From Neckera pumila (Eukaryota; Streptophyta; Bryopsida; Hypnales; Neckeraceae): a stretch of 64,000 bases of DNA. Numbering within the stretch: position 1 is the stretch's first letter; the number at the start of each line of letters is the position of its first letter. The notes below the pieces were generated by a model. The model saw only the letters and a list, made by a program, of their open reading frames with translations. It was not told where the DNA came from and made no database searches. Shown here piece by piece: positions 21,637 through 32,954 of this stretch. Location: contig OZ018413.1 in assembly GCA_963969595.1 (NCBI GenBank), positions 6,414,711 to 6,478,710 on the forward strand, written 5' to 3'. A program made the translations under genes and the position numbers.

Positions 21637-22360
21637 GAAGGCCAATGTTACCATTGGACAACTTTTGCATGATAATACCACTTATCAAAAGTTGATTCGG
21701 GATGCCTGGACCAAGCGGAGGAAGAGGAGATTCAAGCTTTCACCGGTTATAGTCAACTTCGCCCAAGTTGAAGATTATGGACCACCGGAATTGGTTGTGG
21801 AGATAGAGGGATGTTCCATTCCCAAGGTGATGGTAGATGGAGGATTAGGAGTAAATTTGATGTTGGAAGAGACGGCTTACAACTTAGGATTCACCACCTT
21901 TGAGACCACGGATCAAGTGTTGCGGATGGTTGATCAATCAAGAGTCTTTCCGGTTGGAAGACTTTCTGACGTACCTACCCGGATTGGCATAGTAACTTAC
22001 TTACTGAACTTTGTCATTATCCGGGTGGACAAAGGGAGACCATTTCCCTTGCTGCTTGGAAGACCTTGGCTCTATGCGGCCAGAGTAGTAGTGGATTGGG
22101 GATACAAGGAGTTTATTATTGGAAATCTTGGTGTCTGGATTCCTTGGAAGAAGGAGATTCATCAAGGAGAGACAAGTGAATCTAATGGGTATACTACAAA
22201 TTGGTCGAATCCAAAAGACTCTTCCGCTGCTGCCTATCTTGTAGAGGAGTTTGAAGGAATGACTGAAACGGATTTCCAGTTTCCGGATCCACTTGTGGAG
22301 TTGTACCCACCGGATGAGGGAAGAGCTACAATTCCTTTTCAGAGCTCTGTTTCAGGCTAA
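21637..22360 (+). pseudogene. Retroviral-type aspartic protease domain (gypsy PR)
   Basis: About 240 residues. IPKVMVDGGLGVNLM (nt ~21820-21865) matches the active-site loop of plant gypsy proteases, in which a D-(S/G)-G-(S/A)-like motif is followed by N(I/L)(L/M); here it reads DGGLG. A second hydrophobic segment, LLLGRPWLYAARVVVDW, matches the conserved (I)LGRPWL block downstream. The domain would process the Gag-Pol polyprotein. TAA at 22358-22360 separates it from the RT segment, which continues in the same frame. Confidence 0.75.
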
Positions 22361-23635
22361 TTGGAAGATTGTTCACTTGGAGAGGCAAAGGTTCCACTGG
22401 CAAAGGAATGGATAAAAAGACAAACTGTAGATGGCAACATGACGTCTGTGGGATTGAATAAAGACAAGTTAGATCTTTCGTGGAGTGAGATACAAATCCA
22501 ATCCGAGGAGCAGGAACCGGATCAGGTCAAGAATATTGTCAACCTTGCGGATTATGAGAAAGTAGAGGTGGAGATCAGAAAACCATTTTACATAGGGAAG
22601 CATTTGAGCAGAGCTGAGAAGAGGAATTATGCCAGATTGTTAAAGAAATATGTGGATGTGTTTGCCTGGACATCTTCAAATCTTGGTGGAATCCCACCAA
22701 AATTGGGAGAACATCATATTGATTTGATAGATGGAGCCGTTCCGGTTAGGCAGCGACAGTACTGGCTTAACCCCAAATACTCGTTGATGGTGAAAGAAGA
22801 AATCGATAGGCTGTTGGAAGCCAGATTCATCTATCCGGTTAACAACTTGGAATGGGTTTCACCAATTGTAATTGTTCCAAAGAAGGTTAGAGCAGATGGG
22901 AAGGTGAAGATCCGGGTATGCCAAGATTTCCGGAAGTTGAATGCAGCCACCAAGAAGGATTATTTTCCATTACCCTTCACGAATATGATCCTGGATCATG
23001 TATCCGATCAAGAGTGCTACAGTTTTCTGGATGGGTTTTTCAGATACAATCAAGTCTTTATTAGACTTGCTGATCAGTTGAAGACAACATTTACCACTGA
23101 GTGGGGGACCTTTGCCTTCAACTGGATGCCATTCGGGTTGTGTAATGCACTTGGAACCTTCCAAAGGCTTCTGATGGACATCTTTCGGGATTTCTTCAAG
23201 CATTTTCTGGAAGTATTTATTGATGACTTTGCAGTGTTCAGCAACAAAGACAACCACCTGGAGTTTCTGGAGAAGACATTCATCCGATGCATGGAAACCG
23301 GATTGAAACTACATCCGGGTAAGTGTTTCTTGGGAATGCAATCCGGAATTCTTCTTGGTCATGTTGTGAGCCAAAGAGGATTAGAGGTGGACATTGATAA
23401 AGTCAAGGCTATTCTAGCCTTAGTTGCACCCACTAGTTTAAGAGAAATCCGTGGATTTCTAGGATGTGTGGGTTATTATAGGAGATTCATTGAGGATTAT
23501 GCCAAATTGTCTATTTCCATGATTGAACTCTTGAAGAAGGAAGAGGAGTTCGTATGGACTGAGGAGAGACAGCATGCCTTTGAGGAACTGAAGAGTAGAT
23601 TGGTAAAGGCTCTTGTCTTGTCTCCACCGGATTAG
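22361..23635 (+). pseudogene. Reverse transcriptase domain (gypsy RT)
   Basis: The RT begins after a linker of about 90 residues. Recognisable blocks are VRQRQYWLNP, SPIVIVPKK, RVCQDFRKLN, FNWMPFGLCNA, the catalytic FIDD (23216-23227, equivalent to YxDD), LGHVVSQRGLEVD and IRGFLGCVGYYRRFI. All RT motifs expected for Ty3/gypsy are present in order, including the two aspartates. The frame ends at TAG 23633-23635, where TGG is expected (PD-W in relatives), and continues without shift into RNase H. Apart from this stop the domain looks well preserved, so the element is not very old. Confidence 0.92.
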
Positions 23636-24004
23636 ACCCGGGAATTCCATGTGACCTTGGACGCATCCGGTTGGTGTCCTGGAGCAATTCTCTGGCAGTT
23701 GGACAGAAAGAACAAATGTCCTATTTACTATGCGAGTAGGCAGATGAGTCCAGCTGAAAAGAATTACACCACGACTGAGCGAGAAGCTCTTGCGGTTGTT
23801 TATTCGTGTAAAAAGTTCCGGCATTACTTACTCGGACGCCGGATCATTTTCCACACGGATCATGATTCCTTAAAGTATCTGGTGAATAAACCGGATCTGT
23901 CGGGAAGACTAGCTAGGTGGATACTACTGCTACAAGAGTTCAATTACAAGGTGATGGTCAAACTGGATAAAGCGAATGCATATGCGGATTTCCTTTCCCA
24001 ATAG
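23636..24004 (+). pseudogene. RNase H domain (gypsy RH)
   Basis: It continues the RT frame after the TAG at 23633. Motifs are TLDASGWCPGAIL with the first acidic residue, ASRQMSPAEKNYTTTEREAL with the catalytic glutamate, and FHTDHDSLKYL with the next aspartate, followed by ARWILLLQEFNYKV. The domain would remove the RNA strand during reverse transcription. A TAG at 24002-24004 ends the frame after DFLSQ; reading continues in frame into the integrase linker. Confidence 0.9.
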
Positions 24005-24091
24005 AGAGGACCAAAAGCAGTAGGAAATATATCCGTAAACTTTCCAGATGAGTTCTTTGAAGAAGGTACAAAGGAACCGGATACAGGAACA

Positions 24092-25428
24092 ATGTCTGTA
24101 AAGGAAGCGGCAGTCTTCTACATTGAAGGTGATGTACCTTCTAAGTTCAAGGATATCATTGACTACTTAGTAGATCAGAGATATTCTGATGAATTCTTCC
24201 TTAAAGAGAAGATCGTGTTTCAACACAAAGTGGCCCTTTACACTTTGATTCATGGTATTCTATTCAATCTGGGAGCAGATGACCAGCTGAGGAGATGCTT
24301 GGAGAAAAAGGAACGCAAGCAAGTCATGAGAGCGCTCCACTTTGGACCCTCAAGAGGGCACTTTGCTGCCATCACGACTGTCAACCGGATCCAAACAGCT
24401 AAATATTGGTGGCCGTCCATGATCCGGGATGTAAAGTCTTTTGTGGGAAGCTGTGATCAATGCCAAAGGTCAGCTGCACCCTCATTCCGAAATCACTGGC
24501 CTCTCACCCCAATCATACCCCTTGCTCCTTTTGAGAAGTGGTGTGTTTATTTATTGGTCCCATCAGTCCAGTCAATAGCCGGAGGATGAGATACATAATT
24601 TTGGCCACAAATTATGCAACCAAATGGATAGAAGCAAGGGCAACAAGGAAGAACAATGCTTCAGCAGCAGCTTCCTTTTTATTCGAAGAGATCATGATGC
24701 ATTTTGGTCACCCGCTAGAGTTGGTGAGTGATCAAGGCACCCATTTTTTGAATGATGTTATCCAAAACATCACTTTGATTTACATGATCAAGCACCGGAA
24801 GACAACTCCATACAATCCAAAGGCTAATGGGCTGACGAAGAGAGCCAACAAGATCATTGGATGGATCTTCAACAAAATGATTTCAACCCATAAGACGGAT
24901 TGGGACCGGAAGTTACCTTCCACTGTCCATGCGTACAATACATCAGAGAAATCAACCACAAGGAGAAGTCCTTTCTATTTGGTTTTTTGGCAGACGGCAT
25001 TGCACAAGATCGAAATGGAAATTGAGACGCTGAGAGTTATGGCCTTTAGGAGCGGAGATCAAGATCAAGAACTGGATTTCAAGTTCCGGTTATTAGCGAT
25101 CAAAGACTTGGAAGAAGCTCATGGAGATGCACTGGAGCGGACCATAGCTGTGCAACATAAGAGGAAGAAGGATTTTGATGCAAGCCTACCAAAGAACCAT
25201 GGTGTCAAGGAAGGAGGATTGGTATTGCTCTATGATAACCAGCATGAAGACTTTCCGGGTAAGTTGCTCATTAGATGGATGGGACCATACAAAGTTAGTC
25301 AAATTTTTCCGAATGGTTCCCTCCAATTTGAAGATCTGCAAGGAGATTGGCTTGACACTAGAGTCAATGACTCTAGAGTAAAGCGCTACCAACCGGAATC
25401 ATTTTCAGAAATGGATTCAGATCCGGAA
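24092..25428 (+). pseudogene. Integrase (zinc-binding, core, C-terminal GPY module), inactivated
   Basis: The HHCC zinc finger lies in the first frame: H-x3/4-H in LHFGPSRGHF and C-x2-C in GSCDQCQR. The core then loses one base near 24545, exactly where the first catalytic aspartate is expected; that codon now reads Tyr (VCVY.. context). The frame resumes as IGPISPVNSRRMRYIILAT. The second aspartate is present (LVSDQGTHF), but the position of the catalytic Glu reads Lys (NGLTKRANK). A C-terminal GPY-like module follows (RWMGPYKVSQIFPNG). The protein would have ended at TAA 46573-46575; the CACTA insertion at 25429 lies eight codons before this. Confidence 0.88.
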
Positions 25429-25434
25429 CACTAG

Positions 25435-26516
25435 AAGAAACCCGTGTTTTTCTGGATGTCAAGATTTTGACAGCCCATGTCACGGCTGATGTCCGAGAAC
25501 ATCAACATGGACGTCCAAAAAATTGCGTTGCTACGAACGTGCCAAAAACATAAAAAATTTGGCCTAACATCCGGATGTTTTGCCCCAGACATCCAAAAAA
25601 ATATAGGTCAACGGGGTTCTCAAAGGAGGCCATGTGGCTGCCATATGGGCGCGGGAAGCTAGCTTGGCAAATTTTTCATCCGTTGCCCATCTGTGACGTG
25701 TCAGCTAACTTGGCATTGCTCTGTCAGCTGACGTGGAGACCGAAATAGGCTGACGTGGCAAACTAAAATGATGACGTGGCACTCTCAATGGGCGACCGCC
25801 CGCATTGTCTGAGAATAGTAAGGATGTTTCATATGACATCATCCTAGACTAGTTTATGCTCTCATTTACGTTAGTGAGGATACATTCTGCTTCTTCTGAT
25901 GTTCACTACAACACGTACCCTTCATCGAGTCCGCTCACTTGGTGATATACATTGTCATCGAAGACGTCTACATGGACGTGAATGGAGACGGTGCAGACAT
26001 TATGCGTCCTCATCCGTGGTAGACGATGGTGTCTTTGAGGACATGAAAGTGTCTCTATTGCTAAGTACATCGTGGCATGTATAGCAGTTGCGTGTCTTCA
26101 TGGACATGGCGGGGAACGTGTCAAACATAGCATTTTGACGACTTCATTGTTTCGGAAGACATTACATTGAACAGAACCGCTGATGGGTCTAATGTCCATA
26201 TAGACATGAAGATGTCAACAGGGATTGGAAATTGGTACAGCCGAATGCTCAACGCAGTGAAGTTCAAGGCATGTCAGACAACGACACTTTCCCAATTAAG
26301 GTTCAGGGAAGACATTTCGTATGATGTTCGACTGTCCACAGTGATGTTTGCATGGAGGCGTCAGTACATCTTTTGTTATGACTACAGCAACGCCATGTTG
26401 GACGCCGTGGGCATGGAGTCTCTGGGCATAGCATACATTCCAATTTGCAGAATGACCATAGTGTGCTCTGCATACAATACCTTCTTCAACATTGCATACC
26501 CATGGGGGTGACATGA
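25435..26516. other. CACTA left subterminal region
   Basis: Non-coding, with many copies of short GAYGTC/GACRTC words (for example near 25478, 25509, 25571, 25964, 26208). These are candidate transposase-binding repeats like those of En/Spm. Frames such as 26167-26511 have no recognisable product. Confidence 0.6.
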
Positions 26517-26807
26517 TGTCGCAACCAGAATTTGTGATTTTTCTCCAAGTGTCTGAATAACGGAACGGAAACCGGTAGTTAGCATCCGTATCCGGTTAGA
26601 AGGGTAGAAGAGAACTACGGATAGGCAGTGATAATCCAGTAAGGAGAAAACTGTATCGGTTCCGGTCAGAATGGTAGTATTCAGGAGCGGAATCATACCC
26701 GGAATTCGTCTTGAAACGGATTAGGGATGAACCGGATTAGGGATGGACCGGATCAATGTGGACCGGACCGGAAAAAGGTCATGATGACGTGCCAGGGGTC
26801 CTGAGAG

Positions 26808-26815
26808 TATATAAG
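26808..26815 (+). promoter_or_regulatory. TATA-like box before the LTR ORF
   Basis: TATATAAG followed by GGCTGG, about 275 bp upstream of the ATG at 27089 and about 290 bp into the LTR; a possible promoter for the LTR ORF. Confidence 0.4.
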
Positions 26816-27088
26816 GGCTGGTCGTCCTCATTTTCACTCCTTTACTTCCCTTGAGCTCTGGAGCTGACCTTGAGCGCTTTTTCGCCTCTGTCCATGCCAG
26901 AGCCATTGATGCATGTGCGCTTCCGGTTGGGTGTGTTTGAGAGTGTAGAAAGAGTAAAGAACGTGTGGGTTGCAGGTTTTGTGAGTACCTTCCGGTTGAG
27001 ATCGGACAAGAGAAAGTGAGGAACGGGACGTGCGGCTAGGAGAGTGTGAGGTAGTGACCGGTAAGGGTCCAGTGGTTATTTGGTGTCC

Positions 27089-28741
27089 ATGCCTCAGCTG
27101 CGTAAAGCCAGACCGGGCGCTCCCAGCTCCTCCTCCGATATTAAACTCCGGAAGATAGTTCCGGTCATTCCTATGGAGGAACCGGCCCGGACGGAGTTAG
27201 TGGAGGATTTCAACGCGATGGGATGCCTCGTTCTAATGGATAAACCCTGGGGGTTTCATGAGGAGCGGATGGTGAGGGAGATTAAGTGCAAAGTGTCGAA
27301 CGAGTTCGACAACACTCTCCGTGGCCGCCCGACCGAATGGGAAGAAGAACGGTGGAGGGAAGTTTACAACTTCCAGATGGGAGGTTCCAGTATGGCCGGG
27401 CGGAAGGACGAGTTCATCCATGACAAGTTTCATGGGGAACCAAGTAACAAGGATGGATACGCGGTCGCAGATTGTAAGAACGACCGGCATCGTAACCTCC
27501 TTCAGTTCCTGGTTCCGATCGTCCACCCGGAGAAGCCGACGAGGGTGACGATGACCCTCGGCAACACCATTTTCGGTTCCCTGAGCGGGGAACGGAAGGT
27601 GAATTGGGCCCGGATCTTTTCTGATCTGGTGTCCCAGTTGGTGACAAGGATCGGAAAGAGTAGGGCAACTCCTTTGAGTCCCTACCTTTTCCACCTGTAC
27701 CAGCGGAACCAACTTCTCACTCCTACGGAGGAGAAGACGTGGGGTGTTCAGGAGTTAATCCTGAAGTATGGGGAATCGGGTTCGGATGACGAGCTAGAGG
27801 AGCAGACCGGATCCGAATCCGAGACTGAAGAAGAGGAAGAGGAAGAGCCGTCTCGACAGAGGAAGTGTCAGAAGACGACGCCTCCTCATAAGAGAAGACC
27901 CTCGTCGAACCCCCGGTCCACACCAGAACAGGGACCGGATGTTGAGATGCCGGATCTCGAGGATCCGAACGACCCGTTCAACCAGTTAACGGTTGTCCTG
28001 GCCGGAATCCGGGCGGATTGGGAGGTCAAGCGAAGGACCTTGACCACGATCTCTGAGCTGGTGGGCGCACCGGCCGACAGCGATTTGCCGGGTAAGGTGG
28101 GGCAATTCCTGGCCAATCCGGAAGAGAACCGGAAACAGGAAACGGAGATCCGTCGACTTCAGGAGGAAGTCGATACTTTGAGGGCGGATATGGTCACCCT
28201 CAGGGAAGACAAGGCAGCAGTCCGGGAGATGGCGGAGGCAACCCGGAAGGTGGCTGAGTCGGTGAAGGGCACTCTTAGAGAGTCCGGATCCGCCGCAGTC
28301 AAGGCGGCCTTATTTGACCAAGGGGTGCACGAGGAGAAGAAGGTATCCGGTTCCCGGATAGTTCGGATCCTCAGCGATTTCACCGATCGGGTGGAATCGT
28401 CCTTAGTGGCAGCACGAGAGGCGGCCGACCGGATGGACATCAGCAGTCAGAAGCTAACCGGGTCCTTATTCTCCTGGGAAATCCACCTCTCAAACATTTC
28501 GATGCCGGATTCGTTTCCAGCAGGAGGATCGAATCCGGGTGAGCGCAAGGATCATACACCTGAGTCACGGAAGAGTCACAGGAAACCTGGGACGGGGCAG
28601 CCAATCCAGATAGATTCATCGCTCGGGTCAGATCTTCCGGATCCAGCTGCCGGTGAACGGAGCCGGAACTTGGCGGATGTCTTCAATCAACTGCCCGAGG
28701 AGCCTAAGAGTCCTATGCTGGGCGGGGGAATTGGAGAGTAG
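27089..28741 (+). CDS. LTR-encoded protein, 550 residues, function unknown
   Basis: ATG 27089 (MPQLRKARPG) to TAG 28739-28741, uninterrupted. The first ~220 residues form a domain shared with broken copies at 47259-52795 and 49445-51378. Shared patterns are a DKPW/RRPW/RKPWN block, GYAVADC (GYAMADC, GFAIHDC), LQFLVPIVHPEKPTR, TIFG and PLSPYLFHLY. Next come an acidic run with seven consecutive Glu (~residues 245-255), a predicted coiled coil (~344-395, EIRRLQEEVDTLRADMVTL) and a low-complexity polar tail. No zinc knuckle or catalytic motif is visible. The layout recalls 'putative plant transposon protein' domains near gypsy genes, but that match is uncertain. It may be a Gag-like, structural or regulatory protein of the element. 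An open frame among dead neighbours suggests recent insertion or selection. Confidence 0.8.
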   Translation: MPQLRKARPGAPSSSSDIKLRKIVPVIPMEEPARTELVEDFNAMGCLVLMDKPWGFHEERMVREIKCKVSNEFDNTLRGRPTEWEEERWREVYNFQMGGSSMAGRKDEFIHDKFHGEPSNKDGYAVADCKNDRHRNLLQFLVPIVHPEKPTRVTMTLGNTIFGSLSGERKVNWARIFSDLVSQLVTRIGKSRATPLSPYLFHLYQRNQLLTPTEEKTWGVQELILKYGESGSDDELEEQTGSESETEEEEEEEPSRQRKCQKTTPPHKRRPSSNPRSTPEQGPDVEMPDLEDPNDPFNQLTVVLAGIRADWEVKRRTLTTISELVGAPADSDLPGKVGQFLANPEENRKQETEIRRLQEEVDTLRADMVTLREDKAAVREMAEATRKVAESVKGTLRESGSAAVKAALFDQGVHEEKKVSGSRIVRILSDFTDRVESSLVAAREAADRMDISSQKLTGSLFSWEIHLSNISMPDSFPAGGSNPGERKDHTPESRKSHRKPGTGQPIQIDSSLGSDLPDPAAGERSRNLADVFNQLPEEPKSPMLGGGIGE

Positions 28742-28882
28742 GATAGGATGTTAGTTAGGAATGTAAAATATTTGTAAGTTAGTTAGGACCGGATCGGATG
28801 ACTATCTGGTCTGGTTTGTTAGGATCGGGTCCGGATTTCCAGCGCGGATTTCAAGGTCCCTTTTTGCTTTGTACTCAAGTTG

Positions 28883-28890
28883 TATATAAG
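28883..28890 (+). promoter_or_regulatory. Second TATA-like box, after the ORF
   Basis: TATATAAG followed by TCAGCCCCC, about 140 bp downstream of the ORF stop and 955 bp from the LTR end. If this is the genomic-RNA promoter, the ORF lies in U3 and R-U5 follows. Confidence 0.4.
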
Positions 28891-29845
28891 TCAGCCCCCG
28901 CTTGGGAGCTGGGAGTTCTTTCATCTTATTTTCGCGTACGTCTTCTCTTGGCTGCTTGTTGTGTATCTCTCCCGTGTGCGGCAGGGTCGTGGAGTGAGGA
29001 GTTAGGAAGGCGCGCGCTAATGTAGGTGTGAGTTCTCCCTTTGGCGCGTTTGTTTTTGGTCTTATGTGCAGGTGAGCGGGTTGCATAAGTGTTGGGAGGG
29101 GATTCCAGTTCCTCAGCAGCTCTAGAGTTTAGAATTTTGGGCGAGACAGCCGTTGTTAGGCTAGGCGGATAGGGAGGGATTCCTTAGTCGCGCTAGAACT
29201 CCTGGGTGTGAAATCCGGTTGAGTGTCCGATCTCCTGAGAGATCTCGCCGCCTCATTTGGGCAAACGGAAGAACTTTAGTAGATGTTGGAACGGACGGGT
29301 TCTCTTGTAGCCGCCTAGCTTCACACAGACGGAACGGGACGTCAAGGTCGTTGTAGTATGGAAGGACTGTACGGGGGGTCTTTGTGTGACCGGTAATCTG
29401 GGAAGTTTTTTGGGTTGCTGTGAAGGATCAAACCGGGTCCGGGTTAGCGTAGAGAATTGAAGGAAGAAGAAGTGGGTCTTCAGCCACTATAACTCACGGA
29501 AGGAGCGGCGGGCCCTCAAAAACAAGGGGCGATCCCTCTGATGGTGAAACAGAGGTAAAACCAAACCGGGTAGTAATGTGAGCGGATGAGAGTGATTAGA
29601 CTCAGCCGGAACGTGGACCGGATCGGAGAAGTAAAAAGGGTCTGATTGGAGTTCTGGGTGTTGTTGTGTTTCCGGTTGTGTGTTGGAACCGGAAGAGGAA
29701 ATATAGGTACTGACTTAGCTTAGGGACCAAATAGGGCTATCTACTTCACAGAATCTCGCGGGTTCGATCTTTAGAGTCACTTTGTTATACTTTAAAGTGG
29801 TTTTTGGTAGTATAACGGGGAAATTACTTGCCCTGTGCTGCGACA
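28891..29845 (+). other. Putative R-U5 part of the solo LTR
   Basis: No coding potential recognised. The last ~75 bp (GGAAATTACTT then GTGCTGCGACA) resemble the end of the gypsy 3' LTR at 54066. Confidence 0.5.
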
Positions 29846-30236
29846 CATGACAAGGAGAATACCATACACAACAACTCTTCGATGCATGTGCAATGCAACC
29901 ATGCATGTTCATATAATGGAAACCAAAAGATAGAAACAGAGAGTTCTCCTACAAGAGGCTGTAGTCTCAATATGAATCCTAGTACTGAGAAAGAACATGC
30001 CAACCAAGACTACAGACTAGAATCTTGCACTAGAAGGCCGCCCTGAACACGCTAACGTCTATAAGAACAGAGATGGTGCGACTTGAGACGTCTACAAGTC
30101 CCACGCCACGTCCTGAAGAAGACTGCATGCCCTACAAGAATGCATTGCTTATGAGTGCACCTTTCATCTTACAGATTCTACTGGTGCAAATTGGACAACA
30201 CAAACATTCAGCTTAGCGAAATGTGACCTGACCTGC

Positions 30237-32954
30237 TCATTTCTTTCGTGGTGCCTCTCCTTTCTTTGGCTGCTCTGCTGCCTTAGGAGGGCTTGGCTTC
30301 GACACCTTTGCTGGAGTTCCCTTAGCAGTCTTTGCCGGAGGTGCAAACTTCATTGGTTTTGGAGGAGGGATGCCCCTCGTGACACGGTTGGAACGTGAAG
30401 ACGTGGCTGAAGACGGGGGGTTTGCCACCTACAAGCACGTCATGTGATCCCCACATAGCATCATAACAAATTCTGGTCACCCTGGTAAGAAACATAGAGC
30501 ATGAACGCAAACACAATGACATCAATGCAAACATCATTTTCATTGATGCTGTCTTAGACAGAAGACAATATTCAAAATCCTTACCTCCTGCGAAGTCCGT
30601 GGTTGTGTAGCAGGAACCAGGGACGCTTCTTGACCTGTTACTACATCCTTCACTGGTATGGAATAGGGGTTTGTGGGTTCCTCGATGGACTGAACGACAT
30701 CCTTGTTGACGTCCTGTGCTGCGGCATTCACGACATTCTCGGTGATTATGCTCGGAACTTCCTCCGCAGCTGTCTTCATCAAGTCGTTGTCCACCAAGTA
30801 ATCAACCTCGGCATTAGCATCGTCAACGACGTCAGCAGGGATGGAAACCTGGCCGTCCTCGGTCTGAACATCATGTGTTTCATCGTCGCCGCCGACATCA
30901 GGGGCGACAACTTCCTCACCTGTGTTGTCTTTTGCAGGTGCACCGCGGATGTTGCTCTCGACATTTGCTCGGGCGCTAGGTGCAGAGGACAGTAGCTGAT
31001 GCTATGGAGTATCCTCTCCAAGAGATCGCATCAATTGTTGGATCATGCCTTCCAATCGAGCAAGTTTCTCTCCTATCTCTGAAGTGTTGGCACGCACCTC
31101 TTCAATTTCCGTTGCATAGTCACCCGGTGTCCACTGCGCCTCAGCTTGCTTGCGTGCATACTCGGCCTCTGTTGCATCCTTCACCTCATCTTCGAAAGGT
31201 ATGCGGCCATGCAAGTGGGTCTGTCATAGAAAACCGGTGGTCATACCAATCAATCACACAATGCTTGACGTCTTTTTCTATGCATAAAAAAAGCCCTCTA
31301 AGTACATGACAGCTATATAGTGCATCCAACACGTGACGCACCAGAAAACAACAACATTGACGTTACAGAACAAGAACACTTGGTTACAGTGGACACAGAG
31401 ACGTACATGCCACACTTCAATATGAACCGGACATCCCAGACAACATTGTCATGTTAGGTGCGGAAATCTTTAAGTTTAACGGACATCACAGACGACACTG
31501 AGATGCCTGTGCGAACCTACGCAGTTCTAGCATTCGCTGTTCAACTCACCAATTCACCAATCACTGTCTTCTCAATGGCCCTCATCTGTGCCTCTTTGGA
31601 CCCCTTTCCCTTAGAAATGGCCTGCATCTGGGCTGACTTCTCCTTGAATTTTGCAAAGTTCCTCTTTGCACACAAGTTGTCCCACACATCCGGATCAACC
31701 TCAGCGGGCCTAGGGTGTCCTCCATCAATGAGCTTCATCAGCTGGTGACGGACGTTGATGATTGTCTTTGTCACGTAATGTGGGAACCAGCCTGGATTAA
31801 TCTCCCTTTGCTCACCGCCAACATGCCAGTCTGTAGCAACAACATTGAGTCCAGCACTCAAACAACTGAAGAGAACGCATACATCAGCAATGGCCACTGC
31901 TGTACTATACATTTGACTTTGTGAAAAAATCAAAAGACAATGGAAGGGGTCCAAAAGAACACGAGCATGGTTTAAAAGCATCAGACGTCACGGTAGACAT
32001 GAAGGCGTCTGCTACAACATTAGCAACACAGAAGAACATGCGGCGATACCTTGCAGAATAACAAGGCAATGCCGACCATACCTGCATAGAGACGGTCAAA
32101 GAAGCACTGCTTCTCCTCTAGTGGCTGATCAGCCCATCCATAGTACGGATTTAGTCCTTTTGCAAAGGACTTCACATCTACGATGAGATATGATACTATC
32201 TTCCAGTGGGGATGCCCACGCTTATCCACTTCCACGTACTGCTTCCACAAAATCTCCTTTTTCCCCAAACGCTTTTTACGAGGAGGAGGAGTGGGCATTC
32301 TCTCCATGATGATTGTGTCGCCATCTTCATCCTCGGAGTCCTTATCACTCGACTCAGAGGCACTGCAACAGAAGCACGTGACGTAAGTGTAGGCATGCCG
32401 AAGATGACCTCTCTGTGGACGGAAGAAGGCCTTCGTGGCATCATACAGAATACGATTTGTCTAAGATTGTATTTTGCTAGACGCATGACATCACTGCAGA
32501 CGTTCGTATGCTTGTAATTTTAAACAAACACAAGTATTCAACAATGCTATAGTGGGCAATTACGTCTTGGTGGGGCTCCGACAAGACATTAATGAAAAAC
32601 TTAAGCACGATGGATAAATCAGGATATAATGGGATACCTGAGACTAAAGGATCACCTGTGCTCCGAGTGGTCTGAAGAGTCATCAGTTGGGGCGTCTTCC
32701 TCCTCTTCTACCTCCTCCCGTGGTGCTTGTTTATGACGCTTCCTTGATGGAGGGCTGCTTACAACGGCTTTGCCCTTGCCATTGGAATGCATGTGTACAT
32801 GCCAAGGGTCATTTCCGTATTTGGAACGCAGCTCAATGGCCTGGCGAGTTCTGGCAGCCACATCCCGAGGAGTGTCCTCTTCGTTGCTGCCCCGTCGCCG
32901 TCGAGGCTCCAATGCACGCTTCAGTGGGAGCTTCTTCCGGTTTCCTGGTGCCAT
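30237..32954 (-). pseudogene. TNPA/Ptta-like CACTA protein, five exons, one nonsense codon
   Basis: Minus-strand model: exons 32954-32656, 32362-32082, 31896-31550, 31220-30585, 30428-30237. All introns are GT-AG, phases match at every junction, and the total is 1755 nt (584 codons plus stop). The protein starts MAPGNRKKLPLKRALEPRRR (basic, nuclear-type). Exon 3 carries NPGWFPHYVTKTIINVRHQL and DPDVWDNLCAKRNFAKFKEK, the W..L...FK.KS pattern of plant CACTA ORF1 proteins (Transposase_24/Ptta). Exon 4 has a coiled-coil-like stretch, EIGEKLARLEGMIQQLM, and exon 5 a Lys/Pro-rich tail. TAG at 31004-31002 interrupts exon 4 (CAG to TAG fits). En/Spm TNPA binds subterminal repeats and assists transposition; the same role is inferred here. 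Confidence 0.72.

Larger units (their letters stand above)
26517..29845 (+). mobile_element. Solo LTR carrying an intact ORF (TSD CATGA)
   Basis: The 3329-bp unit starts TGTCGCA and ends TGCGACA (TG...CA with a 7-bp inverted end). It is flanked by CATGA at 26512-26516 and 29846-29850. It contains no pol domains and no second LTR. Its ORF is homologous to that inside the gypsy 3' LTR, and its terminal ~75 bp resemble the end of that LTR, so I read it as a solo LTR left by recombination. It is visibly richer in GC and CCGG than its surroundings. It sits inside the CACTA, so it is younger than that insertion. Confidence 0.85.

Noticed and set aside
26517..29845. Reading this as a complete non-autonomous retrotransposon with two LTRs
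   Set aside because: No sequence near the start recurs near the end; only short inverted TGTCGCA/TGCGACA ends exist, so a solo LTR fits better.
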